A stretch of 64,000 nucleotides of DNA from GCA-2733415 sp964276095 (lineage in GTDB: Bacteria; Bacteroidota; Bacteroidia; Flavobacteriales; Flavobacteriaceae): positions 1 to 64,000 of the forward strand of contig CAXYDR010000002.1 of the NCBI GenBank assembly GCA_964276095.1, read 5' to 3'. The position numbers and the translations under genes were made by a program. The first letter of the stretch is position 1; every line of letters starts with the position of its first letter. The notes below the pieces were generated by a model. The model worked only from the letters and a program-made list of their open reading frames with translations. It was not told the DNA's origin and did not search any database. This document shows, one piece after another, positions 47,279-56,885 of the stretch.

Positions 47279-49483
47279 ATGAAACCACTTATAAAACAGA
47301 TTATTTTCTGTGTCTTACTCTTAACTTCAACTTCATTTTTCGCCCAAAGCGATGCCCAAATTGAATATGAAATTCTTGACTATTTAGAGAAAGCAAAAGA
47401 TGTAAAAAGGATTCTTGATTATGAAGAAGCATTAAAACATTGCAATTCCGCATTATCTCTAGCTATAAAAATTGACAACCCGGAGTACCAAGCAAAGGTG
47501 TACCGTGAAATAGGTACAATTTTAATGGATAATAAAAAACTTCAGGAGTCCAGTATCAACCTAAATAAAGCCTCGAAAATTCAAAATGATAATAAACTTC
47601 AGGAGGAGCTAGCAAAAACAAGAAATGCACAAGGATTACTGCATACCAAATTAGGCAACTATCATCAAGCTTTAGTTTACTTTGACGAAGCATTAAAAAT
47701 TTATAAATCTTTATCGTTATTTAGTACTAGAACCAAAATTTTCAAAAACAAAGGGAAATTATATTTACGAAAAGAGGATTTTAGCAAAGCAAATAAAGCA
47801 TTTGACCTAGCTTACAAGGAAGCAAAAAGATTTGAACAAACAAGAGAACAGGCTGACATATTACTTCAGAAATCCCAAGCTTTAAACGAATTAAACCTAC
47901 ATACAGATGCAATTAATAGTTGTAAGAAAGCTATTGATATTGGTATGGCGAATAAATATCAATTGATTATTACTACTGGATATAAAACCCTTAGTACTAT
48001 TTATGAAGACAATGGAGACCCTTCAAAGGCAATTGAACTACTAAAGACGCATAATAAGTTAATGGATAGTATCTATAGTATTAACGAAGTTCGACTGTCT
48101 GCAGAGTCAATTGCAAAATTAGATTTCGACAAACAGGATAGACTTATTGAGCAAAAAGAAGAAATTATTCAACAAAAAGAAGAACAGTTAAAACAGAAAG
48201 AAATATTAACCTTTTTAGGATTAGCTTTTTTAATTTTATTCTTTTCATTCATCATCTTTTTATTCAACAATAATCAAAAAAGGAAGAAGGCTAATTTATT
48301 ATTACAGAGTACTAATTACCAGCTTGTCATTGCTAAAGATGAAGCAGAAAAAGCCACAAAAGCTAAAGCTAATTTTCTTTCAACAATTACACATGAGTTA
48401 AGAACTCCTTTATACACCGTTACAGGTTTAACAGATTTATTATTAGACGAAGATCCAAAAGAATCTCAAAAAGGGTATTTAAAATCTTTGCGCTTCTCAG
48501 GAGATTACTTACTAACATTTATTAATGACATACTTGATGTAAACAAAATTGAAGCTAAAAAGGTGGAGCTAGAAAAAATACCTTTCGATTTAAAAAAATT
48601 AACAGAAGAAGTTTTGTTTACCCAAAACAAAGCAGCAAAAGACAATAACACCAAGCTTCATTTAAACTATGAAGAAAATATTCCAAAGTATTTATTAGGT
48701 GATTCTTTACGACTTTCTCAAATCCTAATTAACCTAACTAGTAATGCAATCAAATTTACGAAAAACGGAAATGTAAATTTGAATGTTAAAAAAACTGACG
48801 CCACATTAAATACTATTGACTTACTAGTTGAGGTAAAAGATAGTGGAATTGGTATTTCCTATGACAAGCAGGATGAAATATTTGAGAGTTTCTCCCAAGG
48901 ATCTGTGGAGATTAACAGAAAATATGGTGGTACTGGTTTAGGCTTAACCATAGTTAAAAATTTATTAGAAATTATGGGTAGTAAAATTCAATTAAAGAGT
49001 CAACCAAATGTTGGAACAACTTTTTACTTTGAAATCACTCTTGACCTTGCTAAAATAGAAAGTATTGACGTGCCAAAAACCACAGAGATATTCCCAACAG
49101 ACTTGCTTGAAATACTTCAAAATAAAAATGTTTTATTAGTAGATGATGTCAAAATAAATCAACTTATCACACAAAAAACACTTACTAAAAAAGAAATTAA
49201 TTGTGTAACTGCTAATAATGGTGAAGAAGCGGTTTTGAAAGCTCAAGAACAGCAATTTGATTTAATACTAATGGATATTCATATGCCTGGTATTGGAGGA
49301 ATAGAAGCCACTAAACAAATACGTGCATTTGATACTACAACACCTATTATAGCACTTACCGCTATTACTATTGAAAAAGAAGATTTAATACGATTTAATG
49401 AAGCAGGTTTTGACGATATATTATCCAAGCCCTTTAAATCTGACACCTTCTTTAAAAAAATACACCAACAATTGACAAAATAA
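47279..49483 (+). CDS. TPR-containing hybrid sensor histidine kinase
   Basis: A 734-residue signalling protein. Order: signal peptide (to about FFAQ, residue 23); periplasmic TPR repeats (about 30-270); coiled coil EEIIQQKEEQLKQKE (about 294-308); membrane helix (about 309-330); HisKA with the phospho-accepting His372 in ITHELRTPLYT; HATPase_c with NLTSNAIKF, KDSGIGIS and GGTGLGLTIV; receiver domain (about 615-734) with VLLVDDVKINQ, phospho-acceptor Asp666 in LILMDIHMPG and the LSKPF lysine. No output DNA-binding domain is present and no separate regulator lies nearby, so the partner is elsewhere. A terminator follows about 80 nt downstream. Confidence 0.94.
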   Translation: MKPLIKQIIFCVLLLTSTSFFAQSDAQIEYEILDYLEKAKDVKRILDYEEALKHCNSALSLAIKIDNPEYQAKVYREIGTILMDNKKLQESSINLNKASKIQNDNKLQEELAKTRNAQGLLHTKLGNYHQALVYFDEALKIYKSLSLFSTRTKIFKNKGKLYLRKEDFSKANKAFDLAYKEAKRFEQTREQADILLQKSQALNELNLHTDAINSCKKAIDIGMANKYQLIITTGYKTLSTIYEDNGDPSKAIELLKTHNKLMDSIYSINEVRLSAESIAKLDFDKQDRLIEQKEEIIQQKEEQLKQKEILTFLGLAFLILFFSFIIFLFNNNQKRKKANLLLQSTNYQLVIAKDEAEKATKAKANFLSTITHELRTPLYTVTGLTDLLLDEDPKESQKGYLKSLRFSGDYLLTFINDILDVNKIEAKKVELEKIPFDLKKLTEEVLFTQNKAAKDNNTKLHLNYEENIPKYLLGDSLRLSQILINLTSNAIKFTKNGNVNLNVKKTDATLNTIDLLVEVKDSGIGISYDKQDEIFESFSQGSVEINRKYGGTGLGLTIVKNLLEIMGSKIQLKSQPNVGTTFYFEITLDLAKIESIDVPKTTEIFPTDLLEILQNKNVLLVDDVKINQLITQKTLTKKEINCVTANNGEEAVLKAQEQQFDLILMDIHMPGIGGIEATKQIRAFDTTTPIIALTAITIEKEDLIRFNEAGFDDILSKPFKSDTFFKKIHQQLTK

Positions 49484-49564
49484 ATACTGGCATACTTATT
49501 GATTTATACTAAGTAAGTTAGTTTTTCAGGATTTTCAAAAAAATTCTAAATTGGTTAGTTTTTT

Positions 49565-49597
49565 AAGAGGCCTATTTTATAGGCTTCTTCTTTTTAA
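49565..49597 (+). terminator. terminator after the kinase gene
   Basis: GAGGCCTAT - TTT - ATAGGCTTC hairpin followed by TTCTTTTT on the plus strand. Confidence 0.65.
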
Positions 49598-49630
49598 CCA
49601 TTCTTTGTATTTATTTAAAATCTAATTATT

Positions 49631-50629
49631 TTAGTTACTTACAAATGATAGAATACTTTTATCAAAAGCACCTTTCTCATTTAAAAACTCTGTAACAATA
49701 GGCAAATAAAATACATTTGCAAGTGAATCTTTCAAACGCATATAATCTTTTTCAGTAGTAATAATTAACTGCTTTTTAGAAAGCTCATTGAGTTCTTTAT
49801 CCGAAAAATTATGATGATCTTTATAAGAGATATGTTCGAAGTTAAGATTTAAATTATTTAAATACTCCACTAATGGTTTTGGATTAGCTATCCCTGTAAC
49901 TAAAGTGAACTTCAAATTATCTAATGATGTTAGAAATTTTGTCTCTTTATTTCCCCTTACATCCTTGGCATATGATATGCAAGTAAAAAACACTTGTTGA
50001 CTTGGTAATGGATTTAGCTTATTTCTAATCTTAGTTTGTTCTTCAAGTGATAAACCTTTAGGGCATTTTGTAACAATAATTACATTCGCTCTTTTAGCGC
50101 CACGTTTTGATTCTCTTAAATTCCCTGCAGGCAATATTAAATCGTCTACAAATAACGATTCATATTTTGTTAGTAACACATAAAATCCTGCGGTGACTTT
50201 TCTATGCTGAAAAGCATCATCTAATAAGATGACATCCGGATTTATTTTTTGTACTAATTGTGAAATTCCATTTTGTCTATCAGCATCTACCGCAACTTTA
50301 ATATCCGAAAATTTTTGATGAAATTGCATAGGTTCATCTCCTAAATCATCAGCTGTAGATGTAGAACTTCCTAGTAAAAATCCTTCAGATTTTCTTCGGT
50401 AACCCCTACTCAAGGTTGCTACCTGAAAATCTTCCTTTAACAATCGAATTAAATACTCAATCATTGGCGATTTACCAGTTCCTCCAACGCATAAATTACC
50501 CACTGCTATAACAGGGAAATCATAACTTTTACTTTTAAAAATCTCCTTATTAAAAAAGAAATTCCTAACAGATGTTACAATGTCATAAATGATTGAAAAC
50601 GGGTATAATATTTTTCTTAAGAATAGCAC
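49631..50629 (-). CDS. lpxK: tetraacyldisaccharide 4'-kinase
   Basis: Phosphorylates the lipid A precursor at the 4' position. The 332 residues begin with a membrane-associated helix. The P-loop GNLCVGGTGKSPMIEYL (about 43-59) and LSRGYRRKSEGFL (about 74-86) are typical of LpxK, as is LLDDAFQHRKV (about 125-135) with the catalytic Asp. It is divergent from the NIF3 gene: the starts are about 95 bp apart. Confidence 0.95.
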   Translation of the reverse strand: MLFLRKILYPFSIIYDIVTSVRNFFFNKEIFKSKSYDFPVIAVGNLCVGGTGKSPMIEYLIRLLKEDFQVATLSRGYRRKSEGFLLGSSTSTADDLGDEPMQFHQKFSDIKVAVDADRQNGISQLVQKINPDVILLDDAFQHRKVTAGFYVLLTKYESLFVDDLILPAGNLRESKRGAKRANVIIVTKCPKGLSLEEQTKIRNKLNPLPSQQVFFTCISYAKDVRGNKETKFLTSLDNLKFTLVTGIANPKPLVEYLNNLNLNFEHISYKDHHNFSDKELNELSKKQLIITTEKDYMRLKDSLANVFYLPIVTEFLNEKGAFDKSILSFVSN

Positions 50630-50676
50630 AACACGAAAGTAAACTATCTATACTGTACTTGCAAATGATAAATATG

Positions 50677-50684
50677 TATCTTTG
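50677..50684 (+). promoter_or_regulatory. NIF3 gene -7 promoter element
   Basis: TATCTTTG matches TAnnTTTG, 38 nt before the start codon. No clear -33 TTG. Confidence 0.4.
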
Positions 50685-50722
50685 AAATTCAATTATTAAT
50701 AATCTTTTCAACTACTATTACT

Positions 50723-51817
50723 ATGCAAATAAAAGATGTTATTCAACACATGGAAGAATTGGCTCCTTTGGCTTATGCAGAGAGTTACGACAATGTTGGA
50801 TTACTTGTTGGAAACAAAAACACAGCATTAACAGGCATCCTCATAACACACGATACACTTGAGGAAGTAGTTGATGAAGCAATTGCTAAAAAATGTAATT
50901 TGATTGTGAGTTTTCATCCGATAGTGTTTTCTGGTATTAAAAAGTTTAATGGTCAAGATTATGTAAACAAGGTAATAGTTAAAGCTATAAAAAATGACAT
51001 CGCAATTTATGCTACCCATACTGCCTTGGACAATGTTCAGAACGGTGTTAATAGTACTATTTGTGATAAGCTAAACTTAATTAATAGAAAAACCCTAATT
51101 CCAAAATCTGATTTCATATACAAGCTAACCACATATGTTCCTGATGTAAATGCAGAGAAAATTCGAAAAGCACTATTTGTTGCTGGAGCAGGGAATATTG
51201 GAAATTATGATGAATGTAGCTTTAATATTTCAGGTAAAGGAACATATAAAGGCAACGAAAACTCTAACCCAAAAATAGGAGTAAAAGGAGAATTCCACAC
51301 TGAAAACGAAACTCAAATCAGTGTGACGTTTGAGAAACATTTAGAGTCGAAAATATTAAAAACACTCTTTACAAATCACCCGTATGAGGAAGTTGCATAC
51401 GAAGTAACAAAACTTACCAATACACATCAAAATATTGGCTTAGGAATGACTGGAGAATTAGCTACTCCAATGGATGAAGATAATTTTTTAGCATTCTTAA
51501 AAAAGGAAATGAATACTTCTTGCGTAAGGCACTCAAATTTACTTGGTAAAAAGATTCAAAAAATTGCCGTTTTAGGAGGTTCTGGTAGTAGCGCAATTAA
51601 AAACGCAAAAGCATCAGGAGTAGACGCTTATATTACATCCGATTTGAAATATCACGACTTCTACCAAGCAGAAAACAGTATTATACTATGCGACATTGGG
51701 CATTATGAAAGTGAACAGTACACAAAAACACTTTTATATGAGTTTCTTAGTAAAAAAATACCTAATTTTGCAATCGTTTTATCAGGCATTAATACTAATC
51801 CAGTCAATTATTTTTAG
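50723..51817 (+). CDS. NIF3/DUF34-family dinuclear metal protein
   Basis: A 364-residue protein of the NIF3 family, which forms toroidal hexamers with two metals per subunit. It is sometimes called GTP cyclohydrolase 1 type 2, but the function is unsettled. The metal-binding blocks are SFHPIVFSG (about 73-81), ATHTALDNV (about 97-105) and CDIGHYESEQY (about 327-337). A central insert of about 120 residues (about 130-250) marks the long YqfO-type form. It lies 2 bp before the coiled-coil protein gene, a pairing also seen in other bacteria, so the two may act together. Confidence 0.92.
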   Translation: MQIKDVIQHMEELAPLAYAESYDNVGLLVGNKNTALTGILITHDTLEEVVDEAIAKKCNLIVSFHPIVFSGIKKFNGQDYVNKVIVKAIKNDIAIYATHTALDNVQNGVNSTICDKLNLINRKTLIPKSDFIYKLTTYVPDVNAEKIRKALFVAGAGNIGNYDECSFNISGKGTYKGNENSNPKIGVKGEFHTENETQISVTFEKHLESKILKTLFTNHPYEEVAYEVTKLTNTHQNIGLGMTGELATPMDEDNFLAFLKKEMNTSCVRHSNLLGKKIQKIAVLGGSGSSAIKNAKASGVDAYITSDLKYHDFYQAENSIILCDIGHYESEQYTKTLLYEFLSKKIPNFAIVLSGINTNPVNYF

Positions 51818-51819
51818 AT

Positions 51820-52599
51820 ATGGCAAAGAAAAAAGAAATTTCAGTAGAAGATAAGTTAAGAGCATTATATAACTTGCAATTAATCGATTCTCGTATTGAT
51901 GAAATCAGAAATGTAAGAGGAGAGCTTCCTTTAGAAGTTGAAGATTTAGAAGACGAAGTAGCTGGATTAAGCTTAAGAGTTGAAAATTTCAACAATGACA
52001 TTGAAACGCTTAAAGACAATATCAAAGCAAAATTGAATGGTATTGAGGAGTCTAAAGTTTTAATTAAAAAATATACTAAACAACAAGATAACGTTCGTAA
52101 TAACAGAGAGTATAACTCTTTAGCTAAAGAAACTGAATTTCAAGAATTGGAAATTGAATTAGCTGAAAAGAACGTTAAAGAATTTAAAGCACAAATAGAG
52201 CACAAAAGCGAGGTGATTGGAAAAGCGCAAGAGCGTTTAACTGATAAAGAAACTCACTTATCTCATAAAAAAGATGCTTTAAACGAAATTCTTTCTGAAA
52301 CTGAAAAAGAAGAAGAAGCTTTATTAGAAAAATCTGCTAAATATCAAAAGCAAATTGAAGAGCGTTTGATGATTGCTTACAACAGAATTAGAACTAATGT
52401 AAAAAATGGTTTAGCTATTGTTGCAATTGAGCGTGGAGCTGCTGGAGGATCATTCTTCACAATTCCACCACAAGTTCAAGTAGAAATTGCTAGTCGTAAA
52501 AAAGTAATTACTGATGAGCATTCTGGTAGAATTTTAGTAGATGCTGAATTAGCAGCTGAACAAAAAGTGAAAATGGAGAAAATGTTTGCTAAAATATAA
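51820..52599 (+). CDS. C4-type zinc-ribbon family protein without the cysteines
   Basis: A 259-residue protein that is mostly a long antiparallel coiled coil (about 15-185). A small C-terminal domain then follows: AIVAIERGAAGGSFFTIPP (about 206-224) and ITDEHSGRILVDAELAA (about 234-250). In the DUF164/zinc-ribbon family the comparable positions usually read GxCGGC and CxxCGRIL; here the four cysteines are Ala, Ser, Asp/Glu and Ser, so zinc binding is lost while the fold-forming residues remain. Family members bind RNA or partner proteins; the function is not settled. It is co-transcribed with the NIF3 gene (2 bp gap). Confidence 0.88.
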   Translation: MAKKKEISVEDKLRALYNLQLIDSRIDEIRNVRGELPLEVEDLEDEVAGLSLRVENFNNDIETLKDNIKAKLNGIEESKVLIKKYTKQQDNVRNNREYNSLAKETEFQELEIELAEKNVKEFKAQIEHKSEVIGKAQERLTDKETHLSHKKDALNEILSETEKEEEALLEKSAKYQKQIEERLMIAYNRIRTNVKNGLAIVAIERGAAGGSFFTIPPQVQVEIASRKKVITDEHSGRILVDAELAAEQKVKMEKMFAKI

Positions 52600-52617
52600 G
52601 TAATCATTCTTAAATAT

Positions 52618-52651
52618 AAAAAAAGCTATCTTTAAACAGATAGCTTTTTTT
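52618..52651. terminator. bidirectional terminator
   Basis: AAAAAAGCTATCT - TTAAAC - AGATAGCTTTTTTT, about 20 nt after the coiled-coil protein gene. Confidence 0.85.
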
Positions 52652-52688
52652 GTACCTTTATACCTCTTAAAAAAAGACAAACCAAGAC

Positions 52689-53417
52689 ATGGGAGAAATT
52701 CAATTAACAAGAATCAATAAATTTTTAAGTGAAGCTGGATATTGTTCCCGTAGAGCAGCTGACAAATTAATTGACCAAGGAAGAGTAACTATAAATGGTC
52801 TAGTACCCGAAATGGGGACGAAAATAGCCCCTACAGACGAAGTAAAAGTTGATGGTAAGTTGATTTCCGAATCAAAGGAAAAACCCGTGTATTTAGCCTT
52901 CAACAAACCTGTTGGAATTGTTTGTACTACAGATACCAAAGTTGAAAAAGACAATATTGTAGATTACATTAACTACCCTACCCGTATTTTCCCTATTGGT
53001 AGATTAGACAAACCTAGTGAAGGATTAATTTTCCTAACTAATGACGGCGATATTGTAAATAAAATATTACGCGCAAGAAACAACCATGAAAAGGAATACT
53101 TAGTAACTGTCGATAAACAAATTACACAAGATTTTCTTAAAAAAATGGCTAGCGGTATTCCCATTTTAGATACCGTAACTCGTAATTGTAAAGTAGAACC
53201 TGTTAGTAAACTTACTTTTAAAATAACATTAACTCAAGGACTCAACAGACAGATTAGACGTATGTGCGAGTATTTAGAATACGAAGTAATTAAACTGAAG
53301 CGTGTACGAATTATGAACATCTCCTTGGATGTTCCTGTAGGACAATGGCGTGATATTACTCCAGAAGAACTAAAAGAACTAATATCTCTTACGGAAGAAT
53401 CTAGTAAAACATTTTAA
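52689..53417 (+). CDS. rluF: RluF-type 23S rRNA pseudouridine synthase
   Basis: The 242-residue protein has an S4 domain (about 5-60: RINKFLSEAGYCSRRAADKL) and the RsuA-family catalytic motif GRLDKPSEGLIFLTNDGD (about 103-120, catalytic Asp106). The conserved end GLNRQIRRMCEYLEYEVIKL (about 180-199) also fits. Within the RsuA/RluB/E/F group the motifs VYLAFNKPVGIVCTTD and EKEYLV fit RluF, which modifies U2604. The disrupted LuxR gene follows about 45 bp downstream. Confidence 0.92.
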   Translation: MGEIQLTRINKFLSEAGYCSRRAADKLIDQGRVTINGLVPEMGTKIAPTDEVKVDGKLISESKEKPVYLAFNKPVGIVCTTDTKVEKDNIVDYINYPTRIFPIGRLDKPSEGLIFLTNDGDIVNKILRARNNHEKEYLVTVDKQITQDFLKKMASGIPILDTVTRNCKVEPVSKLTFKITLTQGLNRQIRRMCEYLEYEVIKLKRVRIMNISLDVPVGQWRDITPEELKELISLTEESSKTF

Positions 53418-53460
53418 TAAACAAAAAATAATTGTAACTTCATATAATCACAATTTGATT

Positions 53461-54203
53461 ATGGAAATTTACAATTCAAAATTTTTGTCTATCAACAAAC
53501 AAAACGATTCTTTAATCCAGGATTGGAAAAATACTGTACTTACTCCAGAAGATTTTAAACAAGAACTAAAACAATACTTAGCGTTTTAAAAAAAAATAAA
53601 ACCAAAAAAAGTACTCTGGAATAATGAGAGTTTCGACCTAGACATTCCTCCATCGCTTTTTGACTGGATAGCAATTGATATTCTAAAGCCACAAGAAGAA
53701 TTAGGCTTACGAAAATTAGGCTTTATTGTATCAAAACATACTTTAGCTCAGCTTTCAATTATACAATCTGTCGACTCGGTAAAAACATCTTTACATCCGC
53801 AGTATTTTTTACATGAAAAAGAAGCTATTAACTCTTTCCAACATCAGGAAAACAATATTCATAAAATAGATTTTCATGTAGAGACAAAAATAAGATCTGC
53901 TTCAATTACTCTTGATGTTAGTTACAATGATTTACCACATGTTATTGACTCAATTAAGAATTTAAATCGTGATCAAGAATTTGTTTTTAACAATCAAGTA
54001 AAATATAATGAATTAACTCATAAAGAAATTCAAATCCTACGCCTTATTACTCTTGGAAACTCAACAAAAGATGTTGCCATTCAACTTTTATTGAGCCTAC
54101 AACTGTTGCGACGCATAGAAGAAACATTATTAAAAAATTAGGTCTAAGATCTTCCTTTGACTGGTTTCGTTTTGCAAAAGCATTTAAACTAATTAATATT
54201 TAG
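53461..54203 (+). pseudogene. LuxR-family (GerE HTH) regulator, broken twice
   Basis: From ATG 53461 one frame reads about 42 residues to an in-frame TAA (53587-53589). The same frame then continues open: VLWNNESFDLDIPPSLFDWI, GLRKLGFIVSKHT and on to the HTH region YNELTHKEIQILRLITLGNS. At the T run 54086-54089 one T is missing; with it restored the frame reads IEPTTVATHRRNIIKKLGL and ends at TAG 54201-54203. The C-terminal 60 residues form a clear LuxR_C helix-turn-helix; the N-terminal 180 residues are not recognised. One nonsense codon and one frameshift point to a dead gene of about 247 codons. Confidence 0.85.
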
Positions 54204-54244
54204 ATTAATGTAAGAAAAGAATAACACTTTATAATTATAAAAAC

Positions 54245-54277
54245 GAAAAGCCAAAATCATGTAGATTTTGGCTTTTT
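54245..54277. terminator. bidirectional terminator
   Basis: AAAAGCCAAAATC - ATGTA - GATTTTGGCTTTTT between the LuxR pseudogene and convergent folD. Confidence 0.85.
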
Positions 54278-54297
54278 AGTTGTTTATATTCTTGAGT

Positions 54298-55182
54298 TTA
54301 TGAATTCGCTCTATGACGCTCTCTTGCTAATAAAGTATTCTTTAATAACATTGCAATTGTCATTGGCCCTACTCCACCAGGAACCGGTGTAATATGACTT
54401 GCTTTTTTACTTACATTTTCAAAATCAACATCTCCTTTGATCACATACCCTCTTGGTGCGTTATCATCAGGAACTCTTGATATTCCAACGTCAATTATTA
54501 CTACATCATCTTTTACCATTTCTGCCTTTAAGAAATCTGGTATTCCTAATGCCATGATAATAATATCAGCTTGACTGATTATTTGCGTAATATTTTTCGT
54601 GTGACTATGTGTTAAGGTTACCGTAGAATTTCCAGGCCAACCTTTACGCCCCATTAAAATACTCATTGGTCGCCCAACAATATGGCTTCTACCAACGACT
54701 ACAGTATGTTTTCCTTGGGTATCTACTTTATAACGTTCTAATAATTCTAAAATTCCAAATGGTGTTGCCGGAATAAACGTACTCATATCCAATGCCATTT
54801 TCCCAAAGTTTGCAGGATGAAAACCATCTACATCTTTATCTGGGTTAATTGCCATTAATACTTTCTGATCGTCAATTTGTTTCGGTAACGGTAACTGAAC
54901 AATAAACCCATCTATTTCATCATTCAGGTTTAACTCATTAATTTTATCTAACAACTCAACTTCACTTACCGTATTTGGCAACTGTACTAATGTTGATTCA
55001 AAACCTACTCGCTCACAAGCTTTAACTTTAGCACCAACGTAAGTCATACTTGCTCCATCACTACCAACTATAACAGCAGCTAAATGAGGAACTTTTTCTC
55101 CATTAGCTTTCATTTTTGTTACTTCAGCAGCAATTTCATCTTTGATGTCATTACTTGTTTTTTTACCGTCTAGTAATATCAT
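54298..55182 (-). CDS. folD: methylenetetrahydrofolate dehydrogenase / methenyl-THF cyclohydrolase
   Basis: Bifunctional enzyme that links 5,10-methylene-THF to 10-formyl-THF. The 294 residues have VGSDGASMTYVGAKVKACE (about 39-57) with the catalytic Lys and Tyr, VQLPLPKQID (about 94-103), the NADP-site motif VVGRSHIVGRPMSILM (about 161-176) and the C-terminal TPVPGGVGPMTIAMLL (about 267-282). Lies on the minus strand just downstream of ffh, separated by a probable terminator. Confidence 0.97.
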   Translation of the reverse strand: MILLDGKKTSNDIKDEIAAEVTKMKANGEKVPHLAAVIVGSDGASMTYVGAKVKACERVGFESTLVQLPNTVSEVELLDKINELNLNDEIDGFIVQLPLPKQIDDQKVLMAINPDKDVDGFHPANFGKMALDMSTFIPATPFGILELLERYKVDTQGKHTVVVGRSHIVGRPMSILMGRKGWPGNSTVTLTHSHTKNITQIISQADIIIMALGIPDFLKAEMVKDDVVIIDVGISRVPDDNAPRGYVIKGDVDFENVSKKASHITPVPGGVGPMTIAMLLKNTLLARERHRANS

Positions 55183-55246
55183 TCTTTTAATTTTTAGCTA
55201 TAACTAGTTACTATAGCATTGTTAATTGTGTTGTTATATTCATCTA

Positions 55247-55275
55247 TAAAAAAACGCCGTCAATTTCTTGGCAGC
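55247..55275 (-). terminator. probable ffh terminator
   Basis: Minus strand CGCTGCCAAGAAATTGACGG-CG followed by a T run. The stem is imperfect (one mismatch and one G-T), hence modest confidence. Confidence 0.5.
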
Positions 55276-55286
55276 GCACTTTTTAT

Positions 55287-56615
55287 TTATTTCATTCCTT
55301 GCATCATTTGCATCATCTTCTTTCCGCCGCCACCTTGCATCATCTTCATCATTTTACTCATTTGATTAAACTGCTTTAGTAACTGATTCACTTCTTGAAC
55401 AGATCTTCCTGCTCCTTTAGCAATACGTTTCTTTCTATTAGCATTAATCACAGATGGTTTTTGACGTTCACCCGGAGTCATTGAATATATAATAGCCTCA
55501 ATATACTTGAAAGCATCATCATCAATATCCATTCCTTTCATGGCTTTAGAAGCACCTGGGATCATCCCCATTAAGTCCTTCATATTACCCATTTTCTTTA
55601 CTTGTTGAATTTGTTTTAAGAAATCATCAAATCCGAATTGATTTTTAGCAATCTTCTTTTGAAGCTTTCTAGCTTCTTCTTCATCAAATTGTTCTTGCGC
55701 TCTCTCAACTAAAGAAACAACATCACCCATCCCAAGGATACGATCTGCCATACGAGATGGATGGAAAACATCAATAGCTTCCATTTTCTCTCCAGTACCA
55801 ATAAACTTAATTGGTTTATTTACTACTGATTTAATTGAAATTGCAGCTCCACCACGAGTATCACCATCTAATTTCGTAAGGATAACCCCATCAAAATTCA
55901 ATAGATCATTAAAGGCTTTTGCAGTATTAACAGCATCCTGACCTGTCATGGCATCTACTACAAATAATGTTTCTTGAGGCTGAATAGCCTTATGAACATT
56001 AGATATTTCAGTCATCATTTCTTCATCGACAGCCAAACGACCAGCCGTATCAACAATAACTACATTATGCCCGTTTGCAATTGCATGAGCAACACCTGCT
56101 TTTGCAATTGCAACTGCATCAGTATTTCCTCTATCAGAATATACATCAACATTTATTTGATCACCTACAACATGTAACTGATCAATTGCTGCTGGACGAT
56201 AGATATCACAAGCAACTAATAATGGTTTCTTTGTTTTTTTAGTTTTAAGGTAGTTCGCTAATTTACCAGAGAATGTAGTTTTACCAGAACCTTGTAATCC
56301 TGACATTAAAATTACAGTTGGTGCACCAGACATGTTTATACCTTCAGTATCACCACCCATCAATTCAGTTAATTCATCTTTTACGATTTTAACCATTAAT
56401 TGACTAGGTTGCAATGCAGTTAATACATCAGCACCTAATGCTTTTTCTTTTACTCTTTTAGTAAAATCCTTAGCAATCTTAAAGTTAACATCGGCATCTA
56501 ATAAAGCTCTACGAACTTCTTTTAGTGTATCTGCAACGTTTACTTCTGTTATTTTTCCATGTCCTTTTAAAACATGAAGTGCTTTATCTAACTTATCACT
56601 TAAATTATCAAACAT
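55287..56615 (-). CDS. ffh: signal recognition particle protein Ffh (SRP54)
   Basis: GTPase that binds signal sequences and the SRP RNA and brings ribosomes to FtsY. The 442 residues have an N-terminal helical bundle (about 1-90), the G1 loop GLQGSGKTTFSGKLA (about 108-122), DTAGRLAVDEEM (about 189-200), TKLDGDTRGGAA (about 246-257) and the methionine-rich M domain (about 300-442) ending in MSKMMKMMQGGGG and MMQMMQGMK. I did not find an SRP RNA gene beside it. Confidence 0.97.
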   Translation of the reverse strand: MFDNLSDKLDKALHVLKGHGKITEVNVADTLKEVRRALLDADVNFKIAKDFTKRVKEKALGADVLTALQPSQLMVKIVKDELTELMGGDTEGINMSGAPTVILMSGLQGSGKTTFSGKLANYLKTKKTKKPLLVACDIYRPAAIDQLHVVGDQINVDVYSDRGNTDAVAIAKAGVAHAIANGHNVVIVDTAGRLAVDEEMMTEISNVHKAIQPQETLFVVDAMTGQDAVNTAKAFNDLLNFDGVILTKLDGDTRGGAAISIKSVVNKPIKFIGTGEKMEAIDVFHPSRMADRILGMGDVVSLVERAQEQFDEEEARKLQKKIAKNQFGFDDFLKQIQQVKKMGNMKDLMGMIPGASKAMKGMDIDDDAFKYIEAIIYSMTPGERQKPSVINANRKKRIAKGAGRSVQEVNQLLKQFNQMSKMMKMMQGGGGKKMMQMMQGMK

Positions 56616-56885
56616 ATATCTATACCTTATTTGAGAAACGCAAAATTAAGCAAAATGCACTGACAAACAAAGGTTATTATACAAGAATAGTGGCTGATAT
56701 TCTAATAAAAAATGTATTTTTATTATTCTAGCACATTGTGCTTTTAGCAAAAATTTGTCAATTGTGAGTAAAATCATATATGAGTTTTGCATAACGAGTT
56801 AAATTTTTGCGCCAAAAAAAATCCAACTAACTCTTTTAAATCTTAATATATAACAACTATTAAAAAACTTCAATACTAAAAGCAT

